Origin: a bacterium HR40
Lineage (GTDB): Bacteria > Pseudomonadota > Alphaproteobacteria > Geminicoccales > Geminicoccaceae
Direction: 5' to 3'
NCBI GenBank assembly: GCA_002898275.1
Contig: BEIQ01000005.1
Location: 62,001 to 126,000, forward strand
Length of the DNA: 64,000 bases
A model generated the notes under the pieces. It ran no database searches. It was given only the letters and a program-made list of their open reading frames with translations, and was not told the origin of the DNA. Positions 27,050 to 35,860 of the stretch are shown here, piece by piece (position 1 is the first letter of the stretch; each line of letters begins with the position of its first letter). Made by a program: the position numbers and the translations under genes.

Positions 27050-27985
27050 TCAGGAGATTTCGAGCCGTTCTTGGTCCTCGAGCCGCTTGGGGCGTTCGAT
27101 CCGCGGTTCCTGCCCCCCGCGCAGGATGGTGTTGCCCATATAGAGGGTCCGCTGGTCGATGGGCGGCGGATCGAGCCAGTCCGCTTCTCGCATCTCGCCG
27201 GAGAGGCCGTAGACCGTGAGCGCATTGGCATAGGTCACCTTGCGGATCCAGTCCTCGGGAATGCCGCGCCGGCGCATGAGTTCCGCCGTCTTGGGCACCG
27301 CCAAGGGATCGGAAATTCCCCAATCGCAGGCGGAATCGACGATGATCCGCTCGGGGCCGTAGCGGCGCACGATCTCGGTCATGCGCTCGTTGCCCATCTT
27401 GGTGTGCGGATAGATGGAGAAGGCAGCCCAATAGCCGCGCTCCAAGACCTCCTCGACGGTCTCTTCGTTGTTATGGTCGATCACCACGCGTGCCGGGTCC
27501 ATCCCATGTTCCTCGAGCACGTCCATGGTCCGGCGGGTGCCGCGTTTCTTGTCGCGGTGCGGGGTGTGGATCAGGATCGGCAGAGAGAGTTCCTTGGCCA
27601 GCTCGATCTGGCGGCGGAAATAGCGATCCTCGAGCTCCGTTTGTTCGTCGTAGCCGATCTCGCCGATCGCCACGACGCCCTCCTTGAGGGCAAAGCGCGG
27701 CAGGATCTCGAGCACCGCCTCGGCGAGGGCTTCGTGATTGGCTTCCTTGCTGTTGAGGCCGACGCAACAATAGTGACGGATGCCGAATTGGCCGGCGCGG
27801 AAACGTTCGAAGCCGCAGATGAGGGCGAGATAGTCGATATAGGTGCCGACATGCGTCCGCGGCTGACCGATCCAGAAGGCGGGCTCGATCACCGCCACCA
27901 CGCCAGCCGCCGCCATCCGCTCGTAGTCATCGGTGGTGCGGGAGATCATGTGGGCGTGGGGATCGATATAGAGGGTCCGGGTCAC
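27050..27985 (-). CDS. eboB: TatD-like metal-dependent hydrolase, EboB-type
   Basis: A 311-aa TIM-barrel hydrolase with the metal-binding start YIDPHAHM (H-x-H), GEIGYDEQTE, ILIHTPHRDK, VIDHNNEET and IIVDSACDWG. This places it in the TatD/amidohydrolase superfamily, but it is longer than DNase TatD. It is coupled (GTGA) to eboA, and the eboA-TatD-hydrolase pair is the core of the ebo cluster known from cyanobacteria and other bacteria, where it supports transport of a precursor to the periplasm. eboC-F are absent here. The reaction is unknown. Start GTG 27985. Confidence 0.8.
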   Translation of the reverse strand: MTRTLYIDPHAHMISRTTDDYERMAAAGVVAVIEPAFWIGQPRTHVGTYIDYLALICGFERFRAGQFGIRHYCCVGLNSKEANHEALAEAVLEILPRFALKEGVVAIGEIGYDEQTELEDRYFRRQIELAKELSLPILIHTPHRDKKRGTRRTMDVLEEHGMDPARVVIDHNNEETVEEVLERGYWAAFSIYPHTKMGNERMTEIVRRYGPERIIVDSACDWGISDPLAVPKTAELMRRRGIPEDWIRKVTYANALTVYGLSGEMREADWLDPPPIDQRTLYMGNTILRGGQEPRIERPKRLEDQERLEIS

Positions 27986-28869
27986 GGCAGTCGCTCCCGT
28001 GCCGACAGTTGACGACCGAGTTCCGCCCAGTCGAGGCGACCGCTGCGGGCTGCCGCCGCCAGCTCGGGGGCCCGGGCGAGCAGGGTGGTGGCCTCGGGAT
28101 CCGGGCTCTCGCTCAACGCCAGTACGGCCGCTGCCCGCTCGAGGGGATCCGAGGAATCGAGGGCGCGGGCGAGATCGGCAAGGGCGGGTCCAGTGGCGAA
28201 GGGCCCGACACCGCGCCAGAGTTCCGGATCTACCGGACGGCCTGCCGCCCGACGCTCATGGGCGTAGTCGAGGAGCATGCGGGCGAGCTCGGGATTGCGC
28301 CGCTCGTCCAGCCGCTGGATCGGCCACAATCGACTGCCGATGAACAGGGCCTTGAGGATCATCTGGTTCCAAGCGGCTTCGTCGAAATGCTCGGCGGGAT
28401 AGGGATTGCGGTGGGCCACCGCCTCGAACACCGGCCGCATGCTGGTGCGCGCTCCCTCGCGGGCGCGGGCGAGCAAAAGCTGCGGGCCGGGATAGAGGGG
28501 CAGACCGCGGTAGAAACAGACGAGCTCGCCGATATCGGCCGTCACGAACAGCGTCTCGAGCAGCCGGGCGAAGGCGGCCTCGTCGCCGTCGAACCGGGCA
28601 AGCAGGAAGGCGAGACGGGCCGCTTGGTCGATCGACCAGTCGGAAGGATCCCAACCCGGCCGGACGGCGGCTGCCTGCGCGAGCTCCTCTTCGCCAAGGG
28701 CGAGGTCGGCCTTGCCCAGCCGCCGCGGCGCAAAACCGAGAGCGAAATAGAGGGCGCGATCGCTGGGATGGTGGAGAAGAGCCGCGAGGGTTTCGGCGAA
28801 CCACGCCGCCCCTTCCGGCGAGGCCCGGCGCAGCACCCAGGAACGGAGCAGCTCGGCAGCCGCGGTCAC
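27982..28869 (-). CDS. eboA: EboA-domain protein
   Basis: A 295-aa helical protein of the EboA family, recognisable by WNQMILKALFIGS, LWPIQRLDER and NPELARMLLDYAHERRAAGR. The biochemical role of EboA is not established. GTG 28869 has GGGAGG 7 nt upstream and is preferred to the ATG at 28884 that directly follows the cytochrome stop. It overlaps eboB by GTGA and lies directly downstream of a c-type cytochrome and a PQQ dehydrogenase, suggesting a shared periplasmic process. Confidence 0.82.
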   Translation of the reverse strand: MTAAAELLRSWVLRRASPEGAAWFAETLAALLHHPSDRALYFALGFAPRRLGKADLALGEEELAQAAAVRPGWDPSDWSIDQAARLAFLLARFDGDEAAFARLLETLFVTADIGELVCFYRGLPLYPGPQLLLARAREGARTSMRPVFEAVAHRNPYPAEHFDEAAWNQMILKALFIGSRLWPIQRLDERRNPELARMLLDYAHERRAAGRPVDPELWRGVGPFATGPALADLARALDSSDPLERAAAVLALSESPDPEATTLLARAPELAAAARSGRLDWAELGRQLSARERLP

Positions 28870-28884
28870 CGTCCGTCCTCCCAT

Positions 28885-29238
28885 TCAGGGTGAGAACTCG
28901 GGGCTCAGCACCCAGGCCACCACCGCCATTCGCTCCTCTTCACTATAGACGTCTTTCCATGGCGGCATGCCACGAAAACCGTAGGTGACCCGATGATAGA
29001 CGAAGGCCGGGGTGTACCGATGCGGCGTGAGTTTCGGCGCCTTGCCAGGGTAGGCGTCCTTGCCGTGGCAGTGGCGGCATTGCTCCTCCCACACCCGGCG
29101 CCCCACCTCGATGTTGCGCGGATCCTTGAGGAAGGCCTCGGTGAACTCGGGAATCGGCTGCTCCTCTCCGGCCTGCACCATGATGCCGGCCGCCAGAGCG
29201 AACAGGGTGAGCGCGCAGAACACCAGACCACGCGGCAC
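28885..29238 (-). CDS. Monoheme c-type cytochrome
   Basis: A 117-aa exported cytochrome. A signal peptide (about residues 1-24) is followed by one heme site CRHCH (C54, C57, H58) and a probable axial methionine in FRGMPPW. GTG 29238 has GGAGGG 5 nt upstream and begins directly with the signal sequence, so the longer frame from 29349 is rejected. It lies between the PQQ dehydrogenase and eboA and is the likely electron acceptor of that dehydrogenase in the periplasm. Confidence 0.9.
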   Translation of the reverse strand: MPRGLVFCALTLFALAAGIMVQAGEEQPIPEFTEAFLKDPRNIEVGRRVWEEQCRHCHGKDAYPGKAPKLTPHRYTPAFVYHRVTYGFRGMPPWKDVYSEEERMAVVAWVLSPEFSP

Positions 29239-29273
29239 GAATACCCTCCACCTGCGGGGCGACACGACCGGGA

Positions 29274-29308
29274 CATGGCCCTTCCCCGCCGAGCGGGGAA
29301 GGGCCATG
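29274..29308. other. Perfect 15-bp hairpin between the PQQ dehydrogenase and cytochrome genes
   Basis: CATGGCCCTTCCCCG (29274-29288) pairs perfectly with CGGGGAAGGGCCATG (29294-29308) around a 5-nt loop. No U-tract follows on either strand, so it is more likely an mRNA-stability or processing element setting the ratio of the two gene products than a terminator. Confidence 0.7.
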
Positions 29309-29345
29309 GGTATCCGTCGGAGACCAGGTTCCGGCGAGGCCGATG

Positions 29346-30644
29346 TCACTCGGCCGGGGCGATCCGATAGATGGTGTCGAGCCCGCCAACGGGGCCGGTG
29401 GTGAGCGAAGTCAGCACGTACACTTCACCCGAAGCATCCTGGGCGAAGGCGAGCACATAGGGCAGGGGCCCGTCCATGTTGACCACCTGGATGGGCTCCA
29501 TGGTCCATTTGCCGTCCGCCCCCTCGGTTGCCATGAACAGCTGGCCGTTGCGGGTGGCGAAGGTCTTGCTCCAGTCGCCGAAGATGTACTTGCCCTGCCA
29601 GGGCTTGTGGCTGCCGCGGTAGACGTAGCCGCCCGTGACGGAAATGCCCATGCAGCCATCGGGCTTGGCTGTGCAGTTCTTGTACTCGAGGATTGGCAGG
29701 ATCAGCCCGTTCTTGTCGCAGTTCGCCGGATGATCGTTGGGCTTCACATAGTCGAAGCAGTGGGTGGCCTCCATCTTGCGCCAGCCGTAGTTGCCACCCT
29801 TGACGATGATGTCGACTTCCTCGTAGCTGTTCTGCTGTACGTCGCCGCAGAACAGGCGGTGATCCCCGCCCATGTCGAACGAGCAACGCCAAGGATTGCG
29901 CAGACCATAGGCCCAGATCTCGGGCAGCGCGTCCATGCGGCCGACGAAGGGATTGTCGGCAGGAATGGCATAGGGATGGCCACCGTCGACGTCGATCCGC
30001 AGGATCTTGCCGTGGAGCGACATCAGATCCTGGCCGTTGCCCTCGGTGACATTGTGGCCGATGCCCCAGTCGTTGGCGTAGCCACCATCGCCGGTCGAAA
30101 TATAAAGCATACCGTCCGGCCCGAAGCCGATCCAATGGCCGTTGTGGTTGAACTGCGGCCAGTCGATGGCCGTCACGATGCGCTCGTAGTTGGGGTCGGC
30201 TTTGTTGGGATCGTCAGCCGAGACGCGGTATTCGGCGACAATGTTGGTGTGGCTCCACCAGAACTGCTTGGCGAGATCGGCCTCGAACGAGATGGGAGCG
30301 CTGTAGGCGATGTAGAACCGCCCGTTCTCCTTGAATTTCGGATGGAAGGCGATGCCGAGAAGACCCTTCTCGTCGAAGTCCGACCACTGGGGTTTGAGCT
30401 TGTGGCGGATGTCGAGGAAGGGCTCGGGCAACAGTTTCCCGTCCTTGGTGAGGATCTTCACCCGGCCGTCCTGTTCGATGATGAACCTGCGGTCGTCGCC
30501 ATTCGGCTGCACCATCGCGAGTGGCGCGGTGAGACCACTCGCCACCGGCTCGAGCTTGGCCTTGACCGCAGCGTCGGCAGGAGCCGCCGAGGCGGAAGCG
30601 AGGGCGATCGTGGAAACGGATGCGAGCGCGAGGGTGCGCCACAT
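29346..30644 (-). CDS. PQQ-dependent soluble sugar/aldose dehydrogenase-like protein
   Basis: A 432-aa secreted beta-propeller of the GSDH family (soluble glucose dehydrogenase/YliI). It has a signal peptide (1-26), GLTAPLAMVQPNGDDRRFIIEQDG, the KGLLGIAFHPKF motif, NHNGHWIGFGPDGMLYISTGDGG with the catalytic-region histidine, GKILRIDVDGG, YGLRNPWR and GDVQQNSYEEVD. Cysteines near 250 and 300 may form disulfides. It would oxidise a sugar or alcohol with PQQ and pass electrons to the adjacent cytochrome c. ATG 30644 follows GGGGAGG. Substrate not deducible. Confidence 0.88.
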   Translation of the reverse strand: MWRTLALASVSTIALASASAAPADAAVKAKLEPVASGLTAPLAMVQPNGDDRRFIIEQDGRVKILTKDGKLLPEPFLDIRHKLKPQWSDFDEKGLLGIAFHPKFKENGRFYIAYSAPISFEADLAKQFWWSHTNIVAEYRVSADDPNKADPNYERIVTAIDWPQFNHNGHWIGFGPDGMLYISTGDGGYANDWGIGHNVTEGNGQDLMSLHGKILRIDVDGGHPYAIPADNPFVGRMDALPEIWAYGLRNPWRCSFDMGGDHRLFCGDVQQNSYEEVDIIVKGGNYGWRKMEATHCFDYVKPNDHPANCDKNGLILPILEYKNCTAKPDGCMGISVTGGYVYRGSHKPWQGKYIFGDWSKTFATRNGQLFMATEGADGKWTMEPIQVVNMDGPLPYVLAFAQDASGEVYVLTSLTTGPVGGLDTIYRIAPAE

Positions 30645-30813
30645 GCTCGGACCTCCCCGAACGGTTTGGTGTGTCGCGGCCGGACCCTTCCGGCCGCGCG
30701 CGATGGTAGCGAGGCGGCGAGGTTTGTCGAGTCCGCTCGTGACCGAACGGCCGCGGCCCGGTGGTGTCGGCACCGCGCGATCGCCGATGGAGGAGGGGGA
30801 TCCGGGCGAGAGA

Positions 30814-30888
30814 TGGAGCGGGAGACGGGATTCGAACCCGCGACCCCAACCTTGGCAAGGTTGTGCTCTACCCCTGAGCTACTCCCGC
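30814..30888 (-). tRNA. tRNA-Gly(GCC)
   Basis: Minus strand: GCGGGAG (30888-30882) pairs with CTCCCGC, discriminator T, CCA encoded at 30816-30814. The D arm has TAGCTCAGGGGTAGAGC, the anticodon loop TTGCCAA gives GCC, and the T arm is CGGGTTCGAATCCCG. It decodes GGC and GGU. Confidence 0.96.
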
Positions 30889-30988
30889 AGGGCGGCGGCC
30901 CTGGCCACCGGCCGCCGACATAGGCGGATGCCGAGGTCTTGGCAAGATGGACGACGGGGCGGGAGCGCGTCCGCGCGGAGGAGAGCCG

Positions 30989-31885
30989 ATGAGCCTGCTG
31001 GTCATTGGTCCCGCTGCCCTCGACCGGGTGCTGACTGTCGACCGCCTGCCGCAGGCCGGCCAGTCGGTCCTCGCCCGCAGCCTGCGTCTGGATGTCGGCG
31101 GTAGGGGAGCCAACCAGGCGGTCGCGGCCGCGCGCGCCGGCGCTCGCGTGCGGCTGCTGGCATCGATCGGGGCCGATCCGGCAGGGGAGCGCATTCGCGC
31201 CACATTGGCCGCAGAGGGGGTGGAGACGGGCTTTCTTTTGTGCGAGCCCAAGGCGACGCCGCAGTCGCTCGTGTTCGTGCTGCCGGGCGGCGAGAAGACC
31301 GTCGTGGCCGTGGCCGAAGCCGCCGCCTTGGCGGAGGAGCATGTGACCGCGGCGATGGCCGGGCTCGGGGCCGGCGACCGGCTCTTGGTCTCGGGTCATC
31401 TCGACCGCGAGGGACTCGCCCGGGCGCTGGGCGAGGCGCGCATCCGCGGTCTTGCCACCGCCGTCAATCTCGCGCCGGTTCCCTTCCCCCATAGCGACCT
31501 GTGGCCGCTCATCGACCTCGTCATCGCCAATGCCGCGGAGCTCGCCCTCCATGCCGGCGAGGGAGCGGTGGAGAGGGCGGTCCGGCGGCTTCTGGCCCTA
31601 GGGGTGAGGGAAGTGCTCGTCACCCTGGGGGCAGAGGGTGCGCTGCTCGCCAGTCCGGAGGGCGAAGTGCGGGTGCCAGCCCCGACGGTAGCGGCGGTCG
31701 ACACCACCGGTGCCGGCGACCTCCTGGCCGGCATCTTCCTCGCCCTGCGCGACCGTCGCGTCGAGCCGGAGAGAGCGCTTGCCGCGGCGGTCGCCGCCGC
31801 TGCGCGCAAGGTCCGACATCCGGGCACCCTCTCCGCCTTCCCGCAGCGGGCGGAGATCGCCGCTCTGCTGGGGGGCAGCGACTAA
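30989..31885 (+). CDS. PfkB-family sugar kinase (ribokinase-like)
   Basis: A 298-aa ATP-dependent sugar kinase. PfkB signature 1 is VGGRGANQAVAAARAG near residue 37, and signature 2 is VDTTGAGDLLAGIF with the catalytic aspartate. A ribokinase-type NLAP motif is near residue 160. ATG 30989 has GGAGGAGAG upstream. It probably phosphorylates ribose or another pentose or nucleoside, but no transporter or isomerase is next to it, so substrate is open. Confidence 0.88.
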   Translation: MSLLVIGPAALDRVLTVDRLPQAGQSVLARSLRLDVGGRGANQAVAAARAGARVRLLASIGADPAGERIRATLAAEGVETGFLLCEPKATPQSLVFVLPGGEKTVVAVAEAAALAEEHVTAAMAGLGAGDRLLVSGHLDREGLARALGEARIRGLATAVNLAPVPFPHSDLWPLIDLVIANAAELALHAGEGAVERAVRRLLALGVREVLVTLGAEGALLASPEGEVRVPAPTVAAVDTTGAGDLLAGIFLALRDRRVEPERALAAAVAAAARKVRHPGTLSAFPQRAEIAALLGGSD

Positions 31886-31893
31886 AGGGGAGC

Positions 31894-32268
31894 TCAGCTC
31901 GCGGCCTTCATCTGGTCGAAGCACTCCAGCGCCACGGCTCCGTAGACCGAGGCCGGGCCGCCGCCCATCTCGATCGCCACCCCGATGGTCTCGAGGATCT
32001 CCTCGCGGCTCGCGCCGAGCCGCACGAGGGCGCGGGTGTGGAAGACGATGCAGCCCTCGCAGCGCGTGGCGATGGCGATTCCGAGAGCGATCAGCTCTTT
32101 GTGACGATGGGTAAGGGCGCCGTCACTGCCGGTCGCCCGCACCAGTTCGCGAAAGGCGGCGCAGGCGGCCCCGCCGTCGCGGTGCAGCAGGCGGGAGCGG
32201 GCGACATACTCCTTTTCGAGCGCGAGCCAGTCGATGGACACGGAGTGATCTCCCGGGCTGGGATCCAT
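31894..32268 (-). CDS. Carboxymuconolactone decarboxylase family protein (AhpD-like)
   Basis: A 124-aa CMD-family protein with the CEGCIVFHTRAL motif, the AhpD-like CxxC-x3-H set that can reduce peroxiredoxins or bind a cofactor. Family members are often alkylhydroperoxidase-like antioxidants. ATG 32268 has GGAGCG upstream; a GTG at 32241 is possible. It is near the PQQ genes and tail-to-tail with the sugar kinase. Confidence 0.85.
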   Translation of the reverse strand: MDPSPGDHSVSIDWLALEKEYVARSRLLHRDGGAACAAFRELVRATGSDGALTHRHKELIALGIAIATRCEGCIVFHTRALVRLGASREEILETIGVAIEMGGGPASVYGAVALECFDQMKAAS

Positions 32269-32349
32269 GGGTCGCTCCAAACCCCGAGGGCGAGCGGTTG
32301 GCGAGCGGACGGATGCGCGCACGGGTCCCCTCTAGGTGCGGCCGCCGCC

Positions 32350-33345
32350 TTAGCGATCGTCGATGAGAAAACCGTAAGGCACCTGGCCCGCCGGGACGGA
32401 CTTGAGTACGGTCAGACTCTCGGTGTCGACGATGGAGACATCGTCGGAGAGGCCGTTGGCGACGAACAGTCGCTTCTCGTCGGCGGTGAGGGCGAGTCCC
32501 CAGGCGCGCGCCCCGACGAGGATGTATTTCTCCACCTTCCGGCTGGGCACGTCCACCACCGCCACATGGTTGGCCCGTCCGAGCGCCACATAGGCGCGCC
32601 GGCCATCGGCGGTGATCACGATATCGACCGGAGTCACCTGCTCGCGCCGGAAACCGGGAGGCAGGAAATCGACGCTCTCTTTCACCGTGAGGGTGGGGAC
32701 GTCGATGATGTTGACCCGCCCGGCGAGCTCGGCCGACACCCAGAGCTCCTTCTCGTCCGGAGTGATGGCGAAGCGGCGCGGACGGGTGTCGGTGACGATG
32801 TCGGCGATCACTTCGTCCTTCTCCACGTCCACCACATGGACGAGATTGGCGGCTTCGGAAGCGGCAAACACGAGTCGGCCGTCGCGGGTGACGAGCACCC
32901 CCTCGGGCTCCTCGCCGGTCGGATAGGCGGTGAGGAATTCGCGTGTCTGGATATCGTAGACGGAGAGGGTGGCATCCTCCTCGTTCGAGACGTAGAGCCG
33001 GCGGCCATCGGGATGGAGGTCGAAGGTTTCGGGGTCGGGCACCCCGGTGATGCGACCGACGAGGGCACGGGTTTGGACATCGTAGATGGCGATCTGGTCG
33101 TCGTCGCCGCAGGCGACGTAGAACTGGCTCCGGTCGGCGCTGAAATGCATGCCGCGCGGTCGGCCGCAGGCAGCGATGGTATCGACGATCTCGCCGTCGC
33201 GAGTCATCACCGTGATGGTGCTGCTCTTTTCGTTGGAGACGAAGACGAGGCCGGTGCCGGCAGCGCGTGCGCCGGCTGTCAACGACGCCATGGCGGCAAG
33301 TGCCAGGACGATGGCCCGAGTCGAGATGGCAGAACGGCCCCCCAT
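32350..33345 (-). CDS. PQQ-dependent-catabolism-associated beta-propeller protein
   Basis: A 331-aa exported protein with a signal peptide (1-28) and YVTN/SMP-30-like repeats. Examples are QFYVACGDDDQIAIYDVQTR, RLYVSNEEDATLSVYDIQT, RAYVALGRANHVAVVDV and RLFVANGLSDDVSIVDT. It matches the beta-propeller family commonly linked with PQQ-dependent alcohol oxidation. It is divergent from the XoxF-type gene, sharing a 138-bp promoter region. Its role may be binding or delivery rather than catalysis; no catalytic residues are apparent. Confidence 0.88.
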   Translation of the reverse strand: MGGRSAISTRAIVLALAAMASLTAGARAAGTGLVFVSNEKSSTITVMTRDGEIVDTIAACGRPRGMHFSADRSQFYVACGDDDQIAIYDVQTRALVGRITGVPDPETFDLHPDGRRLYVSNEEDATLSVYDIQTREFLTAYPTGEEPEGVLVTRDGRLVFAASEAANLVHVVDVEKDEVIADIVTDTRPRRFAITPDEKELWVSAELAGRVNIIDVPTLTVKESVDFLPPGFRREQVTPVDIVITADGRRAYVALGRANHVAVVDVPSRKVEKYILVGARAWGLALTADEKRLFVANGLSDDVSIVDTESLTVLKSVPAGQVPYGFLIDDR

Positions 33346-33414
33346 CTGAGTGCTCCTTGCGCGTCCGGCGCCTTTCTAACAGCTGGACTCCGATTCGGCC
33401 AGTCGGCTCCGCCC

Positions 33415-33443
33415 TTGACGCGGGCTTCCGGCAGGTCTAGAGG
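33415..33443 (+). promoter_or_regulatory. Candidate promoter of the XoxF-type gene
   Basis: TTGACG at 33415-33420, a 17-bp spacer and TAGAGG at 33438-33443, placed 41 bp before the start codon. The -10 element is weak, so an activator may be needed, as expected for lanthanide- or alcohol-responsive genes. Confidence 0.4.
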
Positions 33444-33483
33444 CCGGCCTTAATCAGTCGACTTGAAAACGGGAGGATGAACG

Positions 33484-35220
33484 ATGCGGGGGAAACACGT
33501 CTCCGGCTATCGGCTGGCCGGAGGGGTTGCCGCTGTCGCCCTTGTCGCGCTGACCTCGGGCGTCGCGGCTCAGGAGACTGGGAAGACCACCCTCTATGGC
33601 GATCTGCGCGTCGTCACCCAGGACATGTTGTTGCGAGCAGCGGACGACGGTAACAATTTCCTGCACCCGCAGCACAATTACGCCCAGACCCGCTTCTATC
33701 CGAACCGCCAGATCAATACCACCAACGTCCACCAGCTGCGGCCGGCCTGGATTTTCCAGACAGAGGTCGTCGACACTATGGAAGTCGCGCCGATCGTCGT
33801 CGACGGCGTCATGTACGTGACCACTGCCTTCAATCACGTCTATGCCCTGGATGCGGAGACCGGCGCCCAGATCTGGCACTATAAGCACCGCATGGGGCCG
33901 ATCACCACCTACTGCTGCGGCCCCAACAACCGCGGCGTGGCGGTTGCGGGCGACCGGGTGTACATGGGCACCCTCGACGCCAAGCTGGTGGCCCTCGACG
34001 CCAAGACCGGCAAGCTCGTGTGGGAGGCCGAAGTCGGCGATCCGGAGCTCGGCTATTCGGAGACGATGGCGCCCATCGTGGTCGAGGATAAGGTCATCAT
34101 CGGCACCAACGGCGGCGAGTACGGCATCCGCGGCTTCGTCAAGGCGTTCAGCGCCGCCGACGGCAAGCTGCTGTGGACCTTCTACACCATTTCCGATGGC
34201 GACCGGCATCTCGGCACTTGGCGCGAGACCGATCCCATGGGCCGCTCCCTCAACCGCGACATCGCTGCCGAGAAGAAGCGGCTCGCCGAGATGAAGGCGG
34301 CAGGCAAAGACGATTTCTGGCAGAGGCTTGGCGGCGGCGTGTGGCAGACTCCTGCCTACGATCCGGAAACCCGCCGGCTCTATTTCGTGGTGGGCAACCC
34401 CTCGCCCGATCTCGACGGTTCCAATCGTCCGGGTGACAATCTCTATACCGACAGCCTCGTGTCGATCTCCGTCGACACGGGCGAATATGTCTGTCACTAC
34501 CAGTACATCCCGCACGATGTGTGGGATCTCGATGCGGTGAGCCCGCCGATCCTCGCCACCGTCAAGGACAAGGACGGCAAGGAGGTGAAGGGGGTCCTGC
34601 ACGGCAGCAAACTGCCCTACGTCTTCGTCCACCGCGCTGACGACTGCAGCCTGATCCGCTGGTCGGAGCCGATGGTGCCGATCGAAAACCTGTGGGCGCT
34701 GCCGACCCCGGCCGGCACGCGCATGCTGCCGGGAGCCAACGGCGGTGTCGAATGGTCGGCGATGGCGATCCATCCGGGGCTGCACCTCGCCTATGCCGCC
34801 AATCTGCACCAGCCGATGACCTACCATGTCGAGAGCACGCCCTATCCGGGGGGCAAGCTGTGGCTGGGCGGCGCCTTCAAGGTGATCCCCACCGAAGAAC
34901 AGTGGGGGAACATCACCGCTGTCGACTACGATACCGGCAAGATCCGCTGGCAGGTCCGCACCCAGCAGCCGATGATCGGCGGCCTGCTCGCAACCGCCGG
35001 CGGTCTGGTCTTCGCCGGCGAGGGCAACGGCTGGTTCAAGGCCTATGATGCCGCGACCGGGGCCGTCCTCTGGCAGTTCCAGCTGGGGGCCGGGGTCAAC
35101 GCCCCAGCTTCCTCCTACACGGTCAAGGGCAAACAGTACATCGTCGTCGGGGCTGGCGGCAACGCCCAGCTCGACTACAAGCGGGGCAACGACATCGTCG
35201 CCTTCACCTTGGCCGATTGA
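33484..35220 (+). CDS. PQQ-dependent alcohol dehydrogenase, XoxF/lanthanide type
   Basis: A 578-aa quinoprotein with signal peptide (1-29) that oxidises methanol or other short alcohols in the periplasm. The vicinal Cys pair CC (144-145) that stacks on PQQ is present. So are a likely metal ligand in GGEYGIRG (E212), [16 protein letters not shown] and the catalytic HDVWDLD (D348). Residue D350, two after the catalytic Asp, is the extra aspartate that distinguishes lanthanide-using enzymes from calcium MxaF-type ones. ATG 33484 follows GGGAGG. A diheme cytochrome c follows. No xoxJ-like binding protein is adjacent. Family assignment is strong; metal is predicted. Confidence 0.92.
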   Translation: MRGKHVSGYRLAGGVAAVALVALTSGVAAQETGKTTLYGDLRVVTQDMLLRAADDGNNFLHPQHNYAQTRFYPNRQINTTNVHQLRPAWIFQTEVVDTMEVAPIVVDGVMYVTTAFNHVYALDAETGAQIWHYKHRMGPITTYCCGPNNRGVAVAGDRVYMGTLDAKLVALDAKTGKLVWEAEVGDPELGYSETMAPIVVEDKVIIGTNGGEYGIRGFVKAFSAADGKLLWTFYTISDGDRHLGTWRETDPMGRSLNRDIAAEKKRLAEMKAAGKDDFWQRLGGGVWQTPAYDPETRRLYFVVGNPSPDLDGSNRPGDNLYTDSLVSISVDTGEYVCHYQYIPHDVWDLDAVSPPILATVKDKDGKEVKGVLHGSKLPYVFVHRADDCSLIRWSEPMVPIENLWALPTPAGTRMLPGANGGVEWSAMAIHPGLHLAYAANLHQPMTYHVESTPYPGGKLWLGGAFKVIPTEEQWGNITAVDYDTGKIRWQVRTQQPMIGGLLATAGGLVFAGEGNGWFKAYDAATGAVLWQFQLGAGVNAPASSYTVKGKQYIVVGAGGNAQLDYKRGNDIVAFTLAD

Positions 35221-35240
35221 AGTCCCCATCGGGGCTCGGG

Positions 35241-35267
35241 AAGGCCGCCACGGGCGGCCTTCTTTTT
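35241..35267 (+). terminator. Rho-independent terminator after the XoxF-type gene
   Basis: AAGGCCGCC-ACG-GGCGGCCTT forms a 9-bp stem with a 3-nt loop, followed by CTTTTT. It lies between the dehydrogenase and its cytochrome, so cytochrome expression would depend on read-through or its own promoter. Confidence 0.88.
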
Positions 35268-35284
35268 GCCGAAATGGAGCGAAC

Positions 35285-35851
35285 ATGCGGAAATGGTTCG
35301 TGGTGTTCCTCGCCGTCGTCGGCACCGGTGGCGCCGCCACCGCCGGCACGGTCGAGGAACTGGCCCAGACCTGCACCGCCTGTCACGGCGATTCTCGCCA
35401 ACTCCCGACCGATCCCGCCTTTCCCATCATCGCCGGTCAGCAGTTCTATTACCTCTATGTGCAGCTCCGGGATTTCGCTTCTGGCCTCCGCCAGAACGAG
35501 ATCATGCAGGGGATCGTGGCGGGCATGGACAAGGCCACGATGCAGGCGGTGGCTCAGTACTGGTCGGAGCAGCCATGGCCGACCACGGCCTTTCCCGGTC
35601 CCACGGCCGAGGAGCGGGAACGCGCCGAGCGGGTCATCGCCTCCGGCCAGTGCAGCGCTTGCCATCTCGGGGGTTTCGAGGGCAATAGCCGCGTGCCGCG
35701 GCTCAGGAACCAGCAGCCGGGTTATCTCGAGAAGATCATGCTCGACTTCAAGTTCAAGCGGCGCATGAACGCCCCCGACATGAGCGCGCTCTTTACCGAT
35801 GTGGCGGAAGCCGACATCACCGCCCTTGCCCACTATCTCGCCGGGCTCTGA
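35285..35851 (+). CDS. Diheme c-type cytochrome (c4/c553-like)
   Basis: A 188-aa exported cytochrome with signal peptide (1-21) and two heme sites, CTACH (C30-H34) and CSACH (C123-H127). Likely methionine ligands are among M74, M154 and M157. Two-domain cytochromes of this type carry electrons between periplasmic dehydrogenases and the oxidase. Directly downstream of the XoxF-type dehydrogenase, it is the best candidate for its acceptor, in place of the usual XoxG. A terminator separates the two. Confidence 0.9.
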   Translation: MRKWFVVFLAVVGTGGAATAGTVEELAQTCTACHGDSRQLPTDPAFPIIAGQQFYYLYVQLRDFASGLRQNEIMQGIVAGMDKATMQAVAQYWSEQPWPTTAFPGPTAEERERAERVIASGQCSACHLGGFEGNSRVPRLRNQQPGYLEKIMLDFKFKRRMNAPDMSALFTDVAEADITALAHYLAGL

Positions 35852-35860
35852 GCTCCAGCT

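Noticed and set aside
29274-29308. Rho-independent terminator
   Set aside because: The stem is perfect but no U-tract follows on either strand and the downstream genes appear to belong to the same operon.
29343-30923. 526-aa plus-strand open frame over the PQQ dehydrogenase
   Set aside because: Antisense to a conserved quinoprotein and running into tRNA-Gly; no family features.
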